Source: Pseudomonas paraeruginosa PA7
Lineage (GTDB): Bacteria > Pseudomonadota > Gammaproteobacteria > Pseudomonadales > Pseudomonadaceae
Direction of reading: 5' to 3'
Assembly (NCBI RefSeq): GCF_000017205.1
Contig: NC_009656.1
Location: forward strand, 5,572,501 to 5,636,500
Length of the DNA: 64,000 nucleotides
In this document: piece after piece, positions 10,174-17,547 of the stretch
Position numbering within the stretch: the first letter of the stretch is position 1
How the letters are laid out: each line of letters begins with the position of its first letter
Made by a program: the position numbers and the translations under genes
Notes under the pieces: generated by a model
The model's input: the letters and a program-made list of their open reading frames with translations, nothing else
What the model was told of the DNA's origin: nothing
Database searches by the model: none

Positions 10174-11736
10174 GTGAGCCAGACCCTGATCGCCGCCCTG
10201 CAGAACCCGGCCCTCTACCCCCACCCGGTGGAGCGCTTCGAGGTCATCGAGACGCACATCTCCTGGGTCCTGTTGACCGGTCCCTACGCCTACAAGATCA
10301 AGAAGCCGATGGACTTCGGCTTCCTCGATTTCACCAGCCTGGAAAAACGCCGCTTCTATTGCAACGAAGAGTTGCGCCTGAACCAGCGCCTGACCGACGA
10401 CCTCTACCTGGAGGTCCTGCCGGTGACCGGCAGCGAACAGGCGCCGCGCATCGGCGGCGACGGCGAGGCCATCGAATACCTGCTGAAGATGCGCCAGTTC
10501 CCGCAGGACAACCTGCTGGCGGCGATCCAGGGGCGCGGCGAGCTGAGCAACCAGCACATCGACGAACTGGCCGAGCAGATCGCGCACTTCCACCAGACCA
10601 CTCCGAAGGTGCCGCTGGAGCATCCGCTGGGCACCGCCGAATCCTGCATGGCGCCGGTGCGGCAGAACTTCGAACAGGTCCGCCCGCTGCTCAAGGACAA
10701 GGCCGACCTGCAGCAGCTGGACGCCCTCGAAGCCTGGGCCGAGAGCAGCTTCGAACGCCTGCTGCCGGTACTCCGCGAACGCAAGGAGCAGGGCTTCATC
10801 CGCGAATGCCACGGCGACATCCACCTGGGCAACGCCGCGCTGATCGACGGCAAGGTGGTGCTGTTCGACTGCATCGAGTTCAACGAGCCGTTCCGCTTCA
10901 CCGACGTCTGCGCCGACTTCGCCTTCCTCGCCATGGACCTGGAAGACCGTGGCCTGAAATGCCACGCGCGGCGCTTCGTCAGCCTCTACCTGGAACGCAC
11001 CGGTGACTACCAGGCCCTGGAACTGCTGAATTTCTACAAGGCCTACCGCGCCATGGTCCGCGCCAAGGTGGCGCTGTTCAGCCTCGGCTACCAGACCGAC
11101 GCCGTGCAGCGCGCCGCGACCCTGCGCCAGTACCGCAACTACGCCAACCTGGCGGAAAGCTACAGTGCCATTCCCTCGCGTTTCCTGGCCATCACCCATG
11201 GAGTTTCCGCGGTCGGCAAGAGCCAGGTGGCTATGCGCCTGGTGGAGGCCCTGGGCGCGGTGCGCCTGCGCTCCGACGTGGAACGCAAGCGCCTGTTCGG
11301 CGAGCAAGCGGAGAACGACAAGGGCCGGTTCGCCGCCGGGATCTATAGCACCCAGGCCAGCGAGGCGACCTATGCGCACCTTCACCAGTTGGCTGCGAAG
11401 GTCCTCCAGGCCGGCTACCCGGTGGTGATCGATGCCGCCTACCTGAAGCAGAACCAGCGCCAGGCCGCTTGCCACATTGCGGAAGAAACCGGCGTGCCGT
11501 TCCTGATCCTCGACTGCCAGGCGCCCGAAGCGGTGATCGCCGGCTGGCTGGCGCAGCGCCAGGCGGAAGGCCGCGATCCTTCCGATGCCACCCTCGACGT
11601 GATCCGCACCCAACAGGCCACCCGCGAGCCGTTGTCGGCGGCCGAGACGGCACAGAGCAAACGCGTCGATACCCACGACGCGGCCAGCCTGGACGGCCTG
11701 GTCGACGGCATCCGCCAGCGCCTGCCCGGTCTCTGA
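10174..11736 (+). CDS. two-domain protein: aminoglycoside-phosphotransferase-like kinase plus P-loop ATPase
   Basis: 520 aa from a GTG at 10174. The N-terminal half (about 1-310) has the APH-like kinase fold: a nucleotide-lysine region (YAYKIKKPMDFGFLDF), the catalytic loop HGDIHLGN and the metal motif region VLFDCIEF. The C-terminal part (about 330-520) starts with a Walker A motif (GVSAVGKSQVA) and resembles small-molecule kinases or zeta-toxin-type P-loop enzymes. Proteins with this fusion are widespread and usually annotated as bifunctional aminoglycoside phosphotransferase/ATP-binding protein; a substrate has not, to my knowledge, been shown, and resistance should not be assumed. PA4701 in PAO1 from memory. 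Confidence 0.85.
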   Translation: MSQTLIAALQNPALYPHPVERFEVIETHISWVLLTGPYAYKIKKPMDFGFLDFTSLEKRRFYCNEELRLNQRLTDDLYLEVLPVTGSEQAPRIGGDGEAIEYLLKMRQFPQDNLLAAIQGRGELSNQHIDELAEQIAHFHQTTPKVPLEHPLGTAESCMAPVRQNFEQVRPLLKDKADLQQLDALEAWAESSFERLLPVLRERKEQGFIRECHGDIHLGNAALIDGKVVLFDCIEFNEPFRFTDVCADFAFLAMDLEDRGLKCHARRFVSLYLERTGDYQALELLNFYKAYRAMVRAKVALFSLGYQTDAVQRAATLRQYRNYANLAESYSAIPSRFLAITHGVSAVGKSQVAMRLVEALGAVRLRSDVERKRLFGEQAENDKGRFAAGIYSTQASEATYAHLHQLAAKVLQAGYPVVIDAAYLKQNQRQAACHIAEETGVPFLILDCQAPEAVIAGWLAQRQAEGRDPSDATLDVIRTQQATREPLSAAETAQSKRVDTHDAASLDGLVDGIRQRLPGL

Positions 11737-11744
11737 GCACGGTC

Positions 11745-11777
11745 CAGCGCCGCCCGCTCCGTCCGGAGCGGGCGCTG
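11745..11777 (+). terminator. GC-rich hairpin after the kinase-like gene
   Basis: CAGCGC...CCCGCTCC (11745-11760) pairs with GGAGCGGGCGCTG (11765-11777) around GTCC, with a two-base bulge. There is no clear T run, so termination may be partial. Confidence 0.5.
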
Positions 11778-11828
11778 TGCCACTACTCTTCTATACTCTG
11801 GGCGAGCCTTCCGCGCAGGACGCCGCCC

Positions 11829-12176
11829 ATGAACGCCCCCCGTCAGCTCGATTCCCCGCTCTACCAGCTGTTGCACGACGAAGACATCGAAGGCTTCAAC
11901 CAACAGAAGCCGGCCGACGGCTGGATCGACCTGGCCGGCGGCGATTTCCGCGGCCTCGACCTGCGCCTGCTGGATGCCGCCCGGGTCGACTTCAGCGATG
12001 CCTATTTCCGTGGCGCCGACCTGCGTGGCGTGGATCTGCGCGAGGCACGCCTGGAAGGCGCCAGCCTCGCCCACGCCCAGATCTCCGGCACCTACTTCCC
12101 GCTGCGCCTGGCGGCGGACGAGATCCGCATGTCGGTAAGCTTCGGCACCCGCCTGCGCTACCTGCCCGAGGCCTGA
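11829..12176 (+). CDS. small pentapeptide-repeat protein
   Basis: 115 aa. The middle holds a short series of A(D/N)LXX-type pentapeptides (ADLRGVDLREARLEGASLAH), which build right-handed beta-helices; with so few turns this is a minimal example. No signal peptide. The in-frame ATG at 11829 (MNAPRQLDSP) is preceded by a GC-rich ribosome-binding region GGACGCCG. It lies alone between the kinase-like gene and the TfoX-type gene. Function is unknown; PA4702 in PAO1 from memory. Confidence 0.8.
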   Translation: MNAPRQLDSPLYQLLHDEDIEGFNQQKPADGWIDLAGGDFRGLDLRLLDAARVDFSDAYFRGADLRGVDLREARLEGASLAHAQISGTYFPLRLAADEIRMSVSFGTRLRYLPEA

Positions 12177-12330
12177 CGCCCAGCGGCCACGTTTTGCCGG
12201 AGGACCGCTACACTTCCCGACAGGTATCCGGCCGGCTGAGGACCGGTCCCGGACCGCATCCACCGGTCCCGGGCCGGTTCCTGGCAGTTCCGCGCCATCA
12301 CGCTTCTGAGCGGCATCGCAAGGACCGACG

Positions 12331-12603
12331 ATGAACGACGAACTGCTGAACCTGAAGAACCTGGGCAAGACCTCCACCCAATGGCTGCATGCCGTGGGCA
12401 TCCACAGCGCCACCGACCTGCGCCGGCTCGGCTCGGTGGGCGCCTACCGGGCGGTCCGCGCGCGCGGCTTCCGCGCCTCGAAAGTACTCCTCTATGCCAT
12501 CGAGGGCGCCCTGCTGGACGTGCACTGGAACGAGCTGTCGGCGGACCACAAGGCCGCGCTGCTGGGCGAGCTGGAGACTTTCCCCGCACGAAACAAGAGC
12601 TAG
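12331..12603 (+). CDS. TfoX/Sxy C-terminal-domain protein
   Basis: 90 aa, corresponding to only the C-terminal domain of TfoX/Sxy proteins: LKNLGKTSTQWLHAVGIHS followed by DLRRLGSVGAYRAVRARG, a helix-hairpin-helix-like fold. The N-terminal TfoX domain is absent. In Haemophilus and E. coli the full protein is a competence co-regulator acting with CRP; whether this stand-alone domain does anything similar is unknown. It is notable that the next gene is a cAMP-binding protein with a probable Vfr (CRP homologue) site. PA4703 in PAO1 from memory. Confidence 0.8.
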   Translation: MNDELLNLKNLGKTSTQWLHAVGIHSATDLRRLGSVGAYRAVRARGFRASKVLLYAIEGALLDVHWNELSADHKAALLGELETFPARNKS

Positions 12604-12655
12604 CTCACACCTGCCACGGGAAGACATTTACTCCTCCCGGACGCCCACCTATCGT
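12590..12655 (+). promoter_or_regulatory. probable Vfr site and promoter of cbpA
   Basis: The 21 bases at 12590-12610 end in AGCTCACAC, close to the conserved right half AGWTCACAT of Vfr/CRP sites; the left half is degenerate. Downstream TTTACT (12627-12632), a 17-base spacer and TATCGT (12650-12655) form a promoter whose start, near 12662, places the Vfr site centre at -61.5, the class I activation position. cbpA is known to depend on Vfr and cAMP. The site overlaps the end of the upstream coding region. Confidence 0.5.
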
Positions 12656-12707
12656 CTCGTGGACGTTCGTACCTCCTCTCCCGCCCAGGCAGCTCAAGGA
12701 AATGGCC

Positions 12708-13505
12708 ATGTATCTACTCGGCGAGCAACCGGCTTATGCCGATCAACTGATCAACCGCCTGCAGGGAATCCCCCACCGCTTGCTCGAAGGCCTTTCGCCC
12801 AGCGGCCCCACCCTCGAGGTGGAGCGCAGCGACGACCTGGAGCACGAACTGCCCGACGACCGGGTCTTCCTGGTGGAAAGCGGCCTGCTCCATGCGCTGG
12901 TCGACGGGCGCCCGCTGTTCTACCTGCAGGAAGGCGACCTGCTCGGCCTGCGCCGCGGCCTCGACCTGCCCGCCTGCCGGCATGCCAACGAGGAACCGAT
13001 CCGTCTGCGTCCCTATTCGCGCAGCGAGGTGCTGCGTCACTTCCATGCCGACGAAGGACGCCAGGAACTGCTGCTGCAATACCTGATCGGACAGACCGCC
13101 CTGCTCGGCGACGCCCTGGCGCACCTGAAGCAGCCGGAAATCCGCCCGGCCACCGGCTTCCGCCATTTCGCCGCGGGCGAAGCGCTGATCCGCCAGGGCG
13201 ACGAGGCCGACCACGTGTTCATCATCATCGAGGGTCACGCCGAGGCGCTGGTCGATGGGCAGAAGGTCGGCGACGTGCAGAAGGACGAGATATTCGGCGC
13301 CATGGCCGTGTTCACCCGCGAGAAGCGCAGCGCCACGGTGGTCGCCAGCGAACCCTGCACGGTGATGGTGATTCCCAAGGAACAGTTCCTCGGCCTGATG
13401 CAAAACAACCCGCGGATCGCCCACAGCCTGATCGAAGGCATGGCCCGGCGCATCGACCTGCTCAACCGCGAAGTGACCCAATTGCGCCTGCCACGCAGCG
13501 CCTGA
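12708..13505 (+). CDS. cbpA: CbpA, cAMP-binding protein A
   Basis: 265 aa. The C-terminal half is a cyclic-nucleotide-binding domain (about 145-245) with GEALIRQGDEADHVFIIIEG and the phosphate-binding cassette IFGAMAVFTREKRSATV; the N-terminal half has a degenerate second copy of the same fold. No DNA-binding or catalytic domain follows, so it is a sensor or adaptor. CbpA is described as a Vfr-regulated, cAMP-binding, pole-localised protein in P. aeruginosa. Two ATGs occur six bases apart; the second (12708) is preferred because AAGGA lies seven bases before it. PA4704 in PAO1 from memory. Confidence 0.9.
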   Translation: MYLLGEQPAYADQLINRLQGIPHRLLEGLSPSGPTLEVERSDDLEHELPDDRVFLVESGLLHALVDGRPLFYLQEGDLLGLRRGLDLPACRHANEEPIRLRPYSRSEVLRHFHADEGRQELLLQYLIGQTALLGDALAHLKQPEIRPATGFRHFAAGEALIRQGDEADHVFIIIEGHAEALVDGQKVGDVQKDEIFGAMAVFTREKRSATVVASEPCTVMVIPKEQFLGLMQNNPRIAHSLIEGMARRIDLLNREVTQLRLPRSA

Positions 13506-13556
13506 ACCCTTCCAGAGACCTCGCGACTAGCTAGCAGAAAAGTTTCGCGAAAGCGT

Positions 13557-13584
13557 TTGACATGGAAATGAGAATCATTATTAT
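13557..13584 (+). promoter_or_regulatory. prrF1 promoter with Fur box
   Basis: TTGACA (13557-13562), a 16-base spacer and TATTAT (13579-13584). A Fur box, GAAATGAGAATCATTATTA (13565-13583), fills the spacer and the -10, so iron-loaded Fur would block RNA polymerase directly. The geometry is identical to the prrF2 promoter 213 bases downstream. Confidence 0.9.
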
Positions 13585-13590
13585 ATCACT

Positions 13591-13707
13591 CAACTGGTCG
13601 CGAGATCAGCCGGTAAGCTGAGAGACCCACGCAGTCGGACTCTTCAGATTATCTCCTCATCAGGCTAATCACGGTTTTTGACCCGGCACTTTGCCGGGTC
13701 TTTTTTT
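13591..13707 (+). ncRNA. prrF1: PrrF1 iron-responsive small RNA
   Basis: About 117 nt from the predicted start to the end of the T run. It opens with a 6-bp hairpin capped by a GCGA (GNRA) loop at 13594-13609, then a 66-nt segment (13612-13677) identical to PrrF2, then a terminator (GACCCGGC, loop ACTTT, GCCGGGTC, seven T). Under iron starvation Fur releases the promoter and PrrF, with Hfq, represses mRNAs for non-essential iron proteins (sodB, bacterioferritin, TCA-cycle enzymes, anthranilate catabolism), sparing iron. Recognised from promoter, length, tandem copy and position beside phuW. Confidence 0.96.
13680..13707 (+). terminator. prrF1 intrinsic terminator
   Basis: GACCCGGC (13680-13687), loop ACTTT, GCCGGGTC (13693-13700), then seven T. 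Identical stem to the prrF2 terminator; imperfect termination here yields PrrH. Confidence 0.93.
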
Positions 13708-13769
13708 GCCTGCGTTTCGTGCCCCGGACGACCGTTCATCGGCTGGGAATGGAATGAATGAGAACCGAC

Positions 13770-13797
13770 TTGACCTGATAATGAGAATAGTTATTAT
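13770..13797 (+). promoter_or_regulatory. prrF2 promoter with Fur box
   Basis: TTGACC (13770-13775), 16-base spacer, TATTAT (13792-13797). The Fur box GATAATGAGAATAGTTATT (13777-13795) is closer to consensus on the left half than that of prrF1. Confidence 0.9.
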
Positions 13798-13803
13798 TAC
13801 ACC

Positions 13804-13919
13804 ACCTGGCCGCGAGGCCAGCAGGTAAGCTGAGAGACCCACGCAGTCGGACTCTTCAGATTATCTCCTCATCAGGCTAATCACGGTTTCGACCCGGCAC
13901 TTTGCCGGGTCTTTTTTTT
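13804..13919 (+). ncRNA. prrF2: PrrF2 iron-responsive small RNA
   Basis: About 116 nt. The 5' hairpin (13806-13821) keeps the same GCGA loop as PrrF1 but with base-pair-preserving changes in the stem; the 66-nt core at 13824-13889 is identical to PrrF1 and contains the region that pairs with target mRNAs. The terminator is GACCCGGC, ACTTT, GCCGGGTC at 13891-13911 followed by eight T. Function as for PrrF1, with which it is largely redundant. It converges on phuW, 32 bases away. Confidence 0.96.
13891..13919 (+). terminator. prrF2/prrH intrinsic terminator
   Basis: Eight-bp GC-rich stem, five-base loop, eight T residues (13912-13919). Ends both PrrF2 and the read-through PrrH before the convergent phuW gene. 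Confidence 0.93.
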
Positions 13920-13951
13920 GCCTGCGAAAAGCCTCTCGCGTCGCCAGTCTT

Positions 13952-14833
13952 TCAGCGCGCCTGCATGTCCGCGCAATAGTCCTTCTCCGGCAGCGCCGGC
14001 GTATACCAGGCATAGTCGGCCTCGCGCGTCGTCACCGCCTGGCCCGCTTCGACCAGCAGCAGCACCCGCACCTCCTGCACGCCAAGGTCACGCAGGTGGA
14101 CCGGTACGCCAAGGTCGCGCCGCGCGTGGAACCCGCCGGCGATGAGCAGCGCCGGCAGCGGCGCATCGCGAAGGCGCTCGGCCATGCGCCGGTCGCGTTG
14201 CTGCTGGACGGCGAGCATTGCCGGCAATTGCTCATCGGGAAGCATGCCGCAGTGGGATTCGCGAATCTGCGCGAGTAGCGGCAGGCGCACGCTGTCGCGC
14301 CGGGAAGCCGTTCCCGCGGGCAGCGGGCGATCCTTGTAGATCCGCATGATCTCGCTCCGCTCGAGATTCGCCGCGAGCAATGGCGCGGGTTGCGCGAGCG
14401 CCCAGGTCACCAGGGGTCCGTACTGAGACCAGTCCCAACCTTTCCGCCAGTCCAGGGCCTGCTCCAGGTTCGCCACCGGCTTGCCGGCCTTACGTTGCGC
14501 CCTGATCGCATCGACACGCGGCTGCTGGTCGGGACCGAGCATTTCCAGCAGCAGGCTGCCTTGCGCCCGGCGTTCGCCCAGGGTTCGCGCCAGCCATAGT
14601 TCGAGGGCGTGATGGTCGGGGTTGTCGTGCTTCTCGCCAACGATCACCCGTGACGCCACAGCCAGGCGTTCGAGCAGTTGCCCGGGGGTCAACGTCGCAC
14701 CGCTGCGCAGGTCGACGATGCGTCCGGCCCGTGGATCGTCGCGTCCCTCCGGACCTTGCCAGTCGGGCAACGGCGGCAGCTGGGACTGGCAACCGCCCAG
14801 CAGCAGGCAGAGGGCGAACAGGCGAATGCGCAT
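13952..14833 (-). CDS. phuW: PhuW, ChaN-like haem-binding lipoprotein
   Basis: 293 aa. Lipoprotein signal MRIRLFALCLLLGGC with lipobox LGGC (Cys15). The body matches the ChaN/DUF399 family: VIVGEKHDNPDHHALELWL near residues 65-83 and the C-terminal LLIAGGFHARRDLGVP, whose histidines and tyrosines bind haem in relatives. The family is thought to hold or relay haem at the inner face of the outer membrane. It is the last gene of phuSTUVW, 10 bases after phuV, and converges with prrF2. PA4705 in PAO1 from memory. Confidence 0.92.
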   Translation of the reverse strand: MRIRLFALCLLLGGCQSQLPPLPDWQGPEGRDDPRAGRIVDLRSGATLTPGQLLERLAVASRVIVGEKHDNPDHHALELWLARTLGERRAQGSLLLEMLGPDQQPRVDAIRAQRKAGKPVANLEQALDWRKGWDWSQYGPLVTWALAQPAPLLAANLERSEIMRIYKDRPLPAGTASRRDSVRLPLLAQIRESHCGMLPDEQLPAMLAVQQQRDRRMAERLRDAPLPALLIAGGFHARRDLGVPVHLRDLGVQEVRVLLLVEAGQAVTTREADYAWYTPALPEKDYCADMQAR

Positions 14834-14843
14834 GGCAGCTCCT

Positions 14844-15611
14844 TCAGCGGGCGACGATCAGCGGATGACCTCGCTCGGGATGACGTTGGACCAGGACTTC
14901 GAGACCGAACACCGCGCGCAGCGGCTCGGGGCGCAGGACCTCCTCGGGCGCGCCGAGCAGGTGCGGACGGCCATTCTGCAACAGCAGCAGACGGTCGCAA
15001 TAGCGCGCGGCCAGGTTCAGGTCGTGGAGGATCACCAGCACCGAGGCGCCGCGCCGGGCGAAATCGTGCACCGCCTGCAGGGTGGTGTGCTGGTGCAGCG
15101 GGTCGAGCGCCGAGGTCGGCTCGTCGAGCAGCAGTACCTGCCCCGGCTCGCCCGGCCACAGCTGCGCCAGCACCCGCGCCAGGTGCACGCGCTGGCGTTC
15201 TCCGCCGGACAGCGCCAGGTAGCTGCGTCCGGCCAGATGGCTGGCGTCGGCCGCCGCCAAGGCCTCGGCGACGATCTGCACATCGCGCTCGCGGCCGCTG
15301 GAATGGGGCAGCCGACCGAAGCCGACCACCGCCTCCACCGGAAACGCGAAGCCCAGCGACGAACTCTGCGGCAGCACCGCCAGGCGCTGCGCGCGGGCTA
15401 CGCCCGCCCACTGGTCGAGTCCGCGCTCGTCAAGCAGGACTCGTCCCTCGGCCGGCTCCAGTTCCCCGCAGAGCGCGCCGAGCAGGGTGCTCTTGCCGGC
15501 ACCGTTGGGGCCAAGCACACCGAGCACCTCGCCGGCCCGTAGCTCCAGCTCCAGGCCCTCCAGCACGGTCTTTCCGCCACGGCGGATGGACAGGTTCTCC
15601 ACGCGCAGCAT
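14844..15611 (-). CDS. phuV: PhuV, haem ABC transporter ATP-binding protein
   Basis: 255 aa. Walker [10 protein letters not shown], signature [15 protein letters not shown], Walker [12 protein letters not shown] and a switch histidine region ([11 protein letters not shown]) are all intact, in the arrangement typical of HmuV/BtuD-type importer ATPases. It powers haem import across the inner membrane through PhuU. Its ATG shares a base with the phuU stop codon (TGATG), so the two are coupled. PA4706 in PAO1 from memory. Confidence 0.96.
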   Translation of the reverse strand: MLRVENLSIRRGGKTVLEGLELELRAGEVLGVLGPNGAGKSTLLGALCGELEPAEGRVLLDERGLDQWAGVARAQRLAVLPQSSSLGFAFPVEAVVGFGRLPHSSGRERDVQIVAEALAAADASHLAGRSYLALSGGERQRVHLARVLAQLWPGEPGQVLLLDEPTSALDPLHQHTTLQAVHDFARRGASVLVILHDLNLAARYCDRLLLLQNGRPHLLGAPEEVLRPEPLRAVFGLEVLVQRHPERGHPLIVAR

Positions 15612-16648
15612 CAGGCCCGCCCTCGCAGCAACAGGTAAAGGAAGAACGGCGCGCCGATCAGCGCCGTGACGATGCCGATCGGCAGCTCGGCCGGTGCCAG
15701 CGCCAGGCGCGCCAGCAGGTCGGCGAGCAGCAGCAGGGTGGCGCCGGCCATCATCGAAGCCGGTAGCAGGGTCCGGTGGTCAGGGCCGGCGACCAGGCGG
15801 ATCAGGTGCGGCACCACCAGGCCGATGAAACCGATCATTCCCGCCGCCGCCACCGCGGCGCCGACACCGAGTGCGGTACAGAGCACCAGCTCGGCCTTGA
15901 GGCGCTCGACATCGAAGCCCAGATGGCGCGCTTCCGATTCGCCGAGCAGCAACGCGTTCAACGCATCGGCCCGGCGCGGCAGCCAGCAGGCCACCAGCAG
16001 CGCCACCAGCAGCAGCGGCCACAGGCGCGGGTAGCTGGCGCCATTGAGGCTGCCGAGGTTCCAGAAAGTCAGGGTGCGTAGCGTGGCGTCGTCGGCGAGG
16101 TAGGTGAACAGCCCGATCACCGCGCCGGACAACGCGGTCAGGGCGATCCCCGCCAGCAGCATGGTGGCCACGCTGGTCTGGCCATCGCGGCGGCCGAGTC
16201 GATAGACCAGCCAGGTAACCCCCAGGCCGCCACCGAAGGCGCACAGCGACAGCAGGTAAGGCGCGAGGACCGCCGGCAGGCCGCCCAGCGAGGCGCCGAA
16301 CACGATCGCCAGCGCCGCGCCGAGCGCCGCGCCGCTGGACACCCCGACCAGGCCGGGATCGGCCAGCGGATTGCGAAACAGGCCCTGCATGGCAACGCCG
16401 GACAGCGCCAGCACGGCGCCCACGGCCAGGCCGAGCAGGGTCCGCGGCAGGCGGATCTGGCCGAGGATCATCTCCGCCTGGGCCAGGCCCGCTCCATCGA
16501 GTGGAAGACCGGTCAGGCGCAACGCGGCGCGCAGGGTATCGCCCAGCGGCAGGCTGACGGGACCGAGGGCGAGGGACAACCAGAGGACCAGGACGAGCGA
16601 AATCCCCAGCGCGCCGAACAGCGCGCGGGGACGAACAACCGATTTCAA
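15611..16648 (-). CDS. phuU: PhuU, haem ABC transporter permease
   Basis: 345 aa, FecCD/BtuC-type permease with about ten membrane helices; the conserved family segments [39 protein letters not shown] and [20 protein letters not shown] are all present. It works as a homodimer with two PhuV subunits and receives haem from PhuT. Translation appears to begin at a TTG (16648) that overlaps the phuT stop as TTGA, a weak start that depends on coupling to phuT. PA4707 in PAO1 from memory. Confidence 0.95.
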   Translation of the reverse strand: MKSVVRPRALFGALGISLVLVLWLSLALGPVSLPLGDTLRAALRLTGLPLDGAGLAQAEMILGQIRLPRTLLGLAVGAVLALSGVAMQGLFRNPLADPGLVGVSSGAALGAALAIVFGASLGGLPAVLAPYLLSLCAFGGGLGVTWLVYRLGRRDGQTSVATMLLAGIALTALSGAVIGLFTYLADDATLRTLTFWNLGSLNGASYPRLWPLLLVALLVACWLPRRADALNALLLGESEARHLGFDVERLKAELVLCTALGVGAAVAAAGMIGFIGLVVPHLIRLVAGPDHRTLLPASMMAGATLLLLADLLARLALAPAELPIGIVTALIGAPFFLYLLLRGRA

Positions 16649-17538
16649 TGGGCGGCTTCCGTACTCAGCGGTTTCACGGAAGGATAAAAGGCTGCGGAAA
16701 GCGCCGCCAGGCCATCCGGCAGGCGCGGACCGAGACCGCCTACCAGCAGGGTCGGATCCAGCACCAGCAGGCGCCCGTCGCGGGCCGCGCGGGTCGCGGC
16801 GAGGCCTGGGTTCTGCTTGAGCAGGGCGGCGCGCGCGGCGTCGCCCTCCAGGCTGCGGTCGGCGATCACCAGCGCGGCAGGATCGAGCGCCGCCAGGGCT
16901 TCCACCGAGATCGGCTTGTAACCCTCATGGGCGGCCAGGTTGCGCGCCCCGGCCCGGTTCAGCACCCAGTCGCCGCCGGTGTTGCGCCCGGCCACCAGCA
17001 CCTGCCCGCCGGCATTGCCGATCACCAGCAGGACGCCCGGCGCCGGCTGGCTCTTCTGTGCCGCTGCGATCCAGTCGGCCTGGCGTCGCAGGCGCTGGCG
17101 GTAGTCGAGTTCGGCGGCCTCGGCGCGCTGCGGCACACCGAGCCAGTCGCCGAGCTTCTTCAGATTGCTTTCCAGGGCGTCCAGATCCGCTTTGGCGGAA
17201 AGGGTCTCGACCCGCACACCGGCACCTGCGAGCTGCTCGAGCACCGGCGGCGGGCCCATTTCCTCGGTGCCGATGAGGATATCCGGACGCAACGCCAGCA
17301 CGCCCTCGGCAGCCAGTTGGCGCTGGTAGCCGACGCTCGGCAACTGTTTCAGCGCCTGCGGATGCTGGCTGGTGGTGTCCACCCCGACCAGCTTGCTTTC
17401 GCCGCCCAGCGCCACTACCCACTCGCTCAGCGAGCCGCCGGCGCTCACCCAGCGCTGCGGCAGGCCATCGGCACGGGCCACGCCAGCGCCGAGCAGCAGG
17501 CCCAGCGCCAGGCCGTTGAATAGTCGTTCGATACGCAT
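16645..17538 (-). CDS. phuT: PhuT, periplasmic haem-binding protein
   Basis: 297 aa with a cleavable signal peptide (MRIERLFNGLALGLLLGAGV, cleavage after ARA). It belongs to the TroA/FepB-like two-lobed binding proteins of haem importers. Tyr71 in VGYQRQL is at the position of the tyrosine that ligates haem iron in PhuT and ShuT. It carries haem from the receptor PhuR to PhuUV. The stop overlaps the phuU start and the ATG lies nine bases after the phuS stop. PA4708 in PAO1 from memory. Confidence 0.95.
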   Translation of the reverse strand: MRIERLFNGLALGLLLGAGVARADGLPQRWVSAGGSLSEWVVALGGESKLVGVDTTSQHPQALKQLPSVGYQRQLAAEGVLALRPDILIGTEEMGPPPVLEQLAGAGVRVETLSAKADLDALESNLKKLGDWLGVPQRAEAAELDYRQRLRRQADWIAAAQKSQPAPGVLLVIGNAGGQVLVAGRNTGGDWVLNRAGARNLAAHEGYKPISVEALAALDPAALVIADRSLEGDAARAALLKQNPGLAATRAARDGRLLVLDPTLLVGGLGPRLPDGLAALSAAFYPSVKPLSTEAAH

Positions 17539-17547
17539 GATCTCTCC

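Larger units (their letters stand above)
13591..13919 (+). ncRNA. prrH: PrrH, read-through haem-responsive RNA spanning prrF1 and prrF2
   Basis: Read-through of the prrF1 terminator gives an RNA of about 329 nt from the prrF1 start to the prrF2 terminator, matching the published PrrH of about 325 nt. Its only unique sequence is the spacer 13708-13803, which also contains the prrF2 promoter and Fur box. Published work links PrrH to haem regulation, fitting its place between cbpA and the phu haem genes. From sequence alone the transcript cannot be distinguished from the two separate sRNAs. Confidence 0.75.

Noticed and set aside
10174..11736. Aminoglycoside resistance gene
   Set aside because: Only the fold is shared. 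The gene is a fused core gene with no mobile context, and nothing shows aminoglycoside as substrate.
13557..13919. Mobile element or CRISPR repeat pair
   Set aside because: The repeated units are a tandem sRNA gene duplication with promoters, Fur boxes and terminators; no spacer set, cas gene or transposase.
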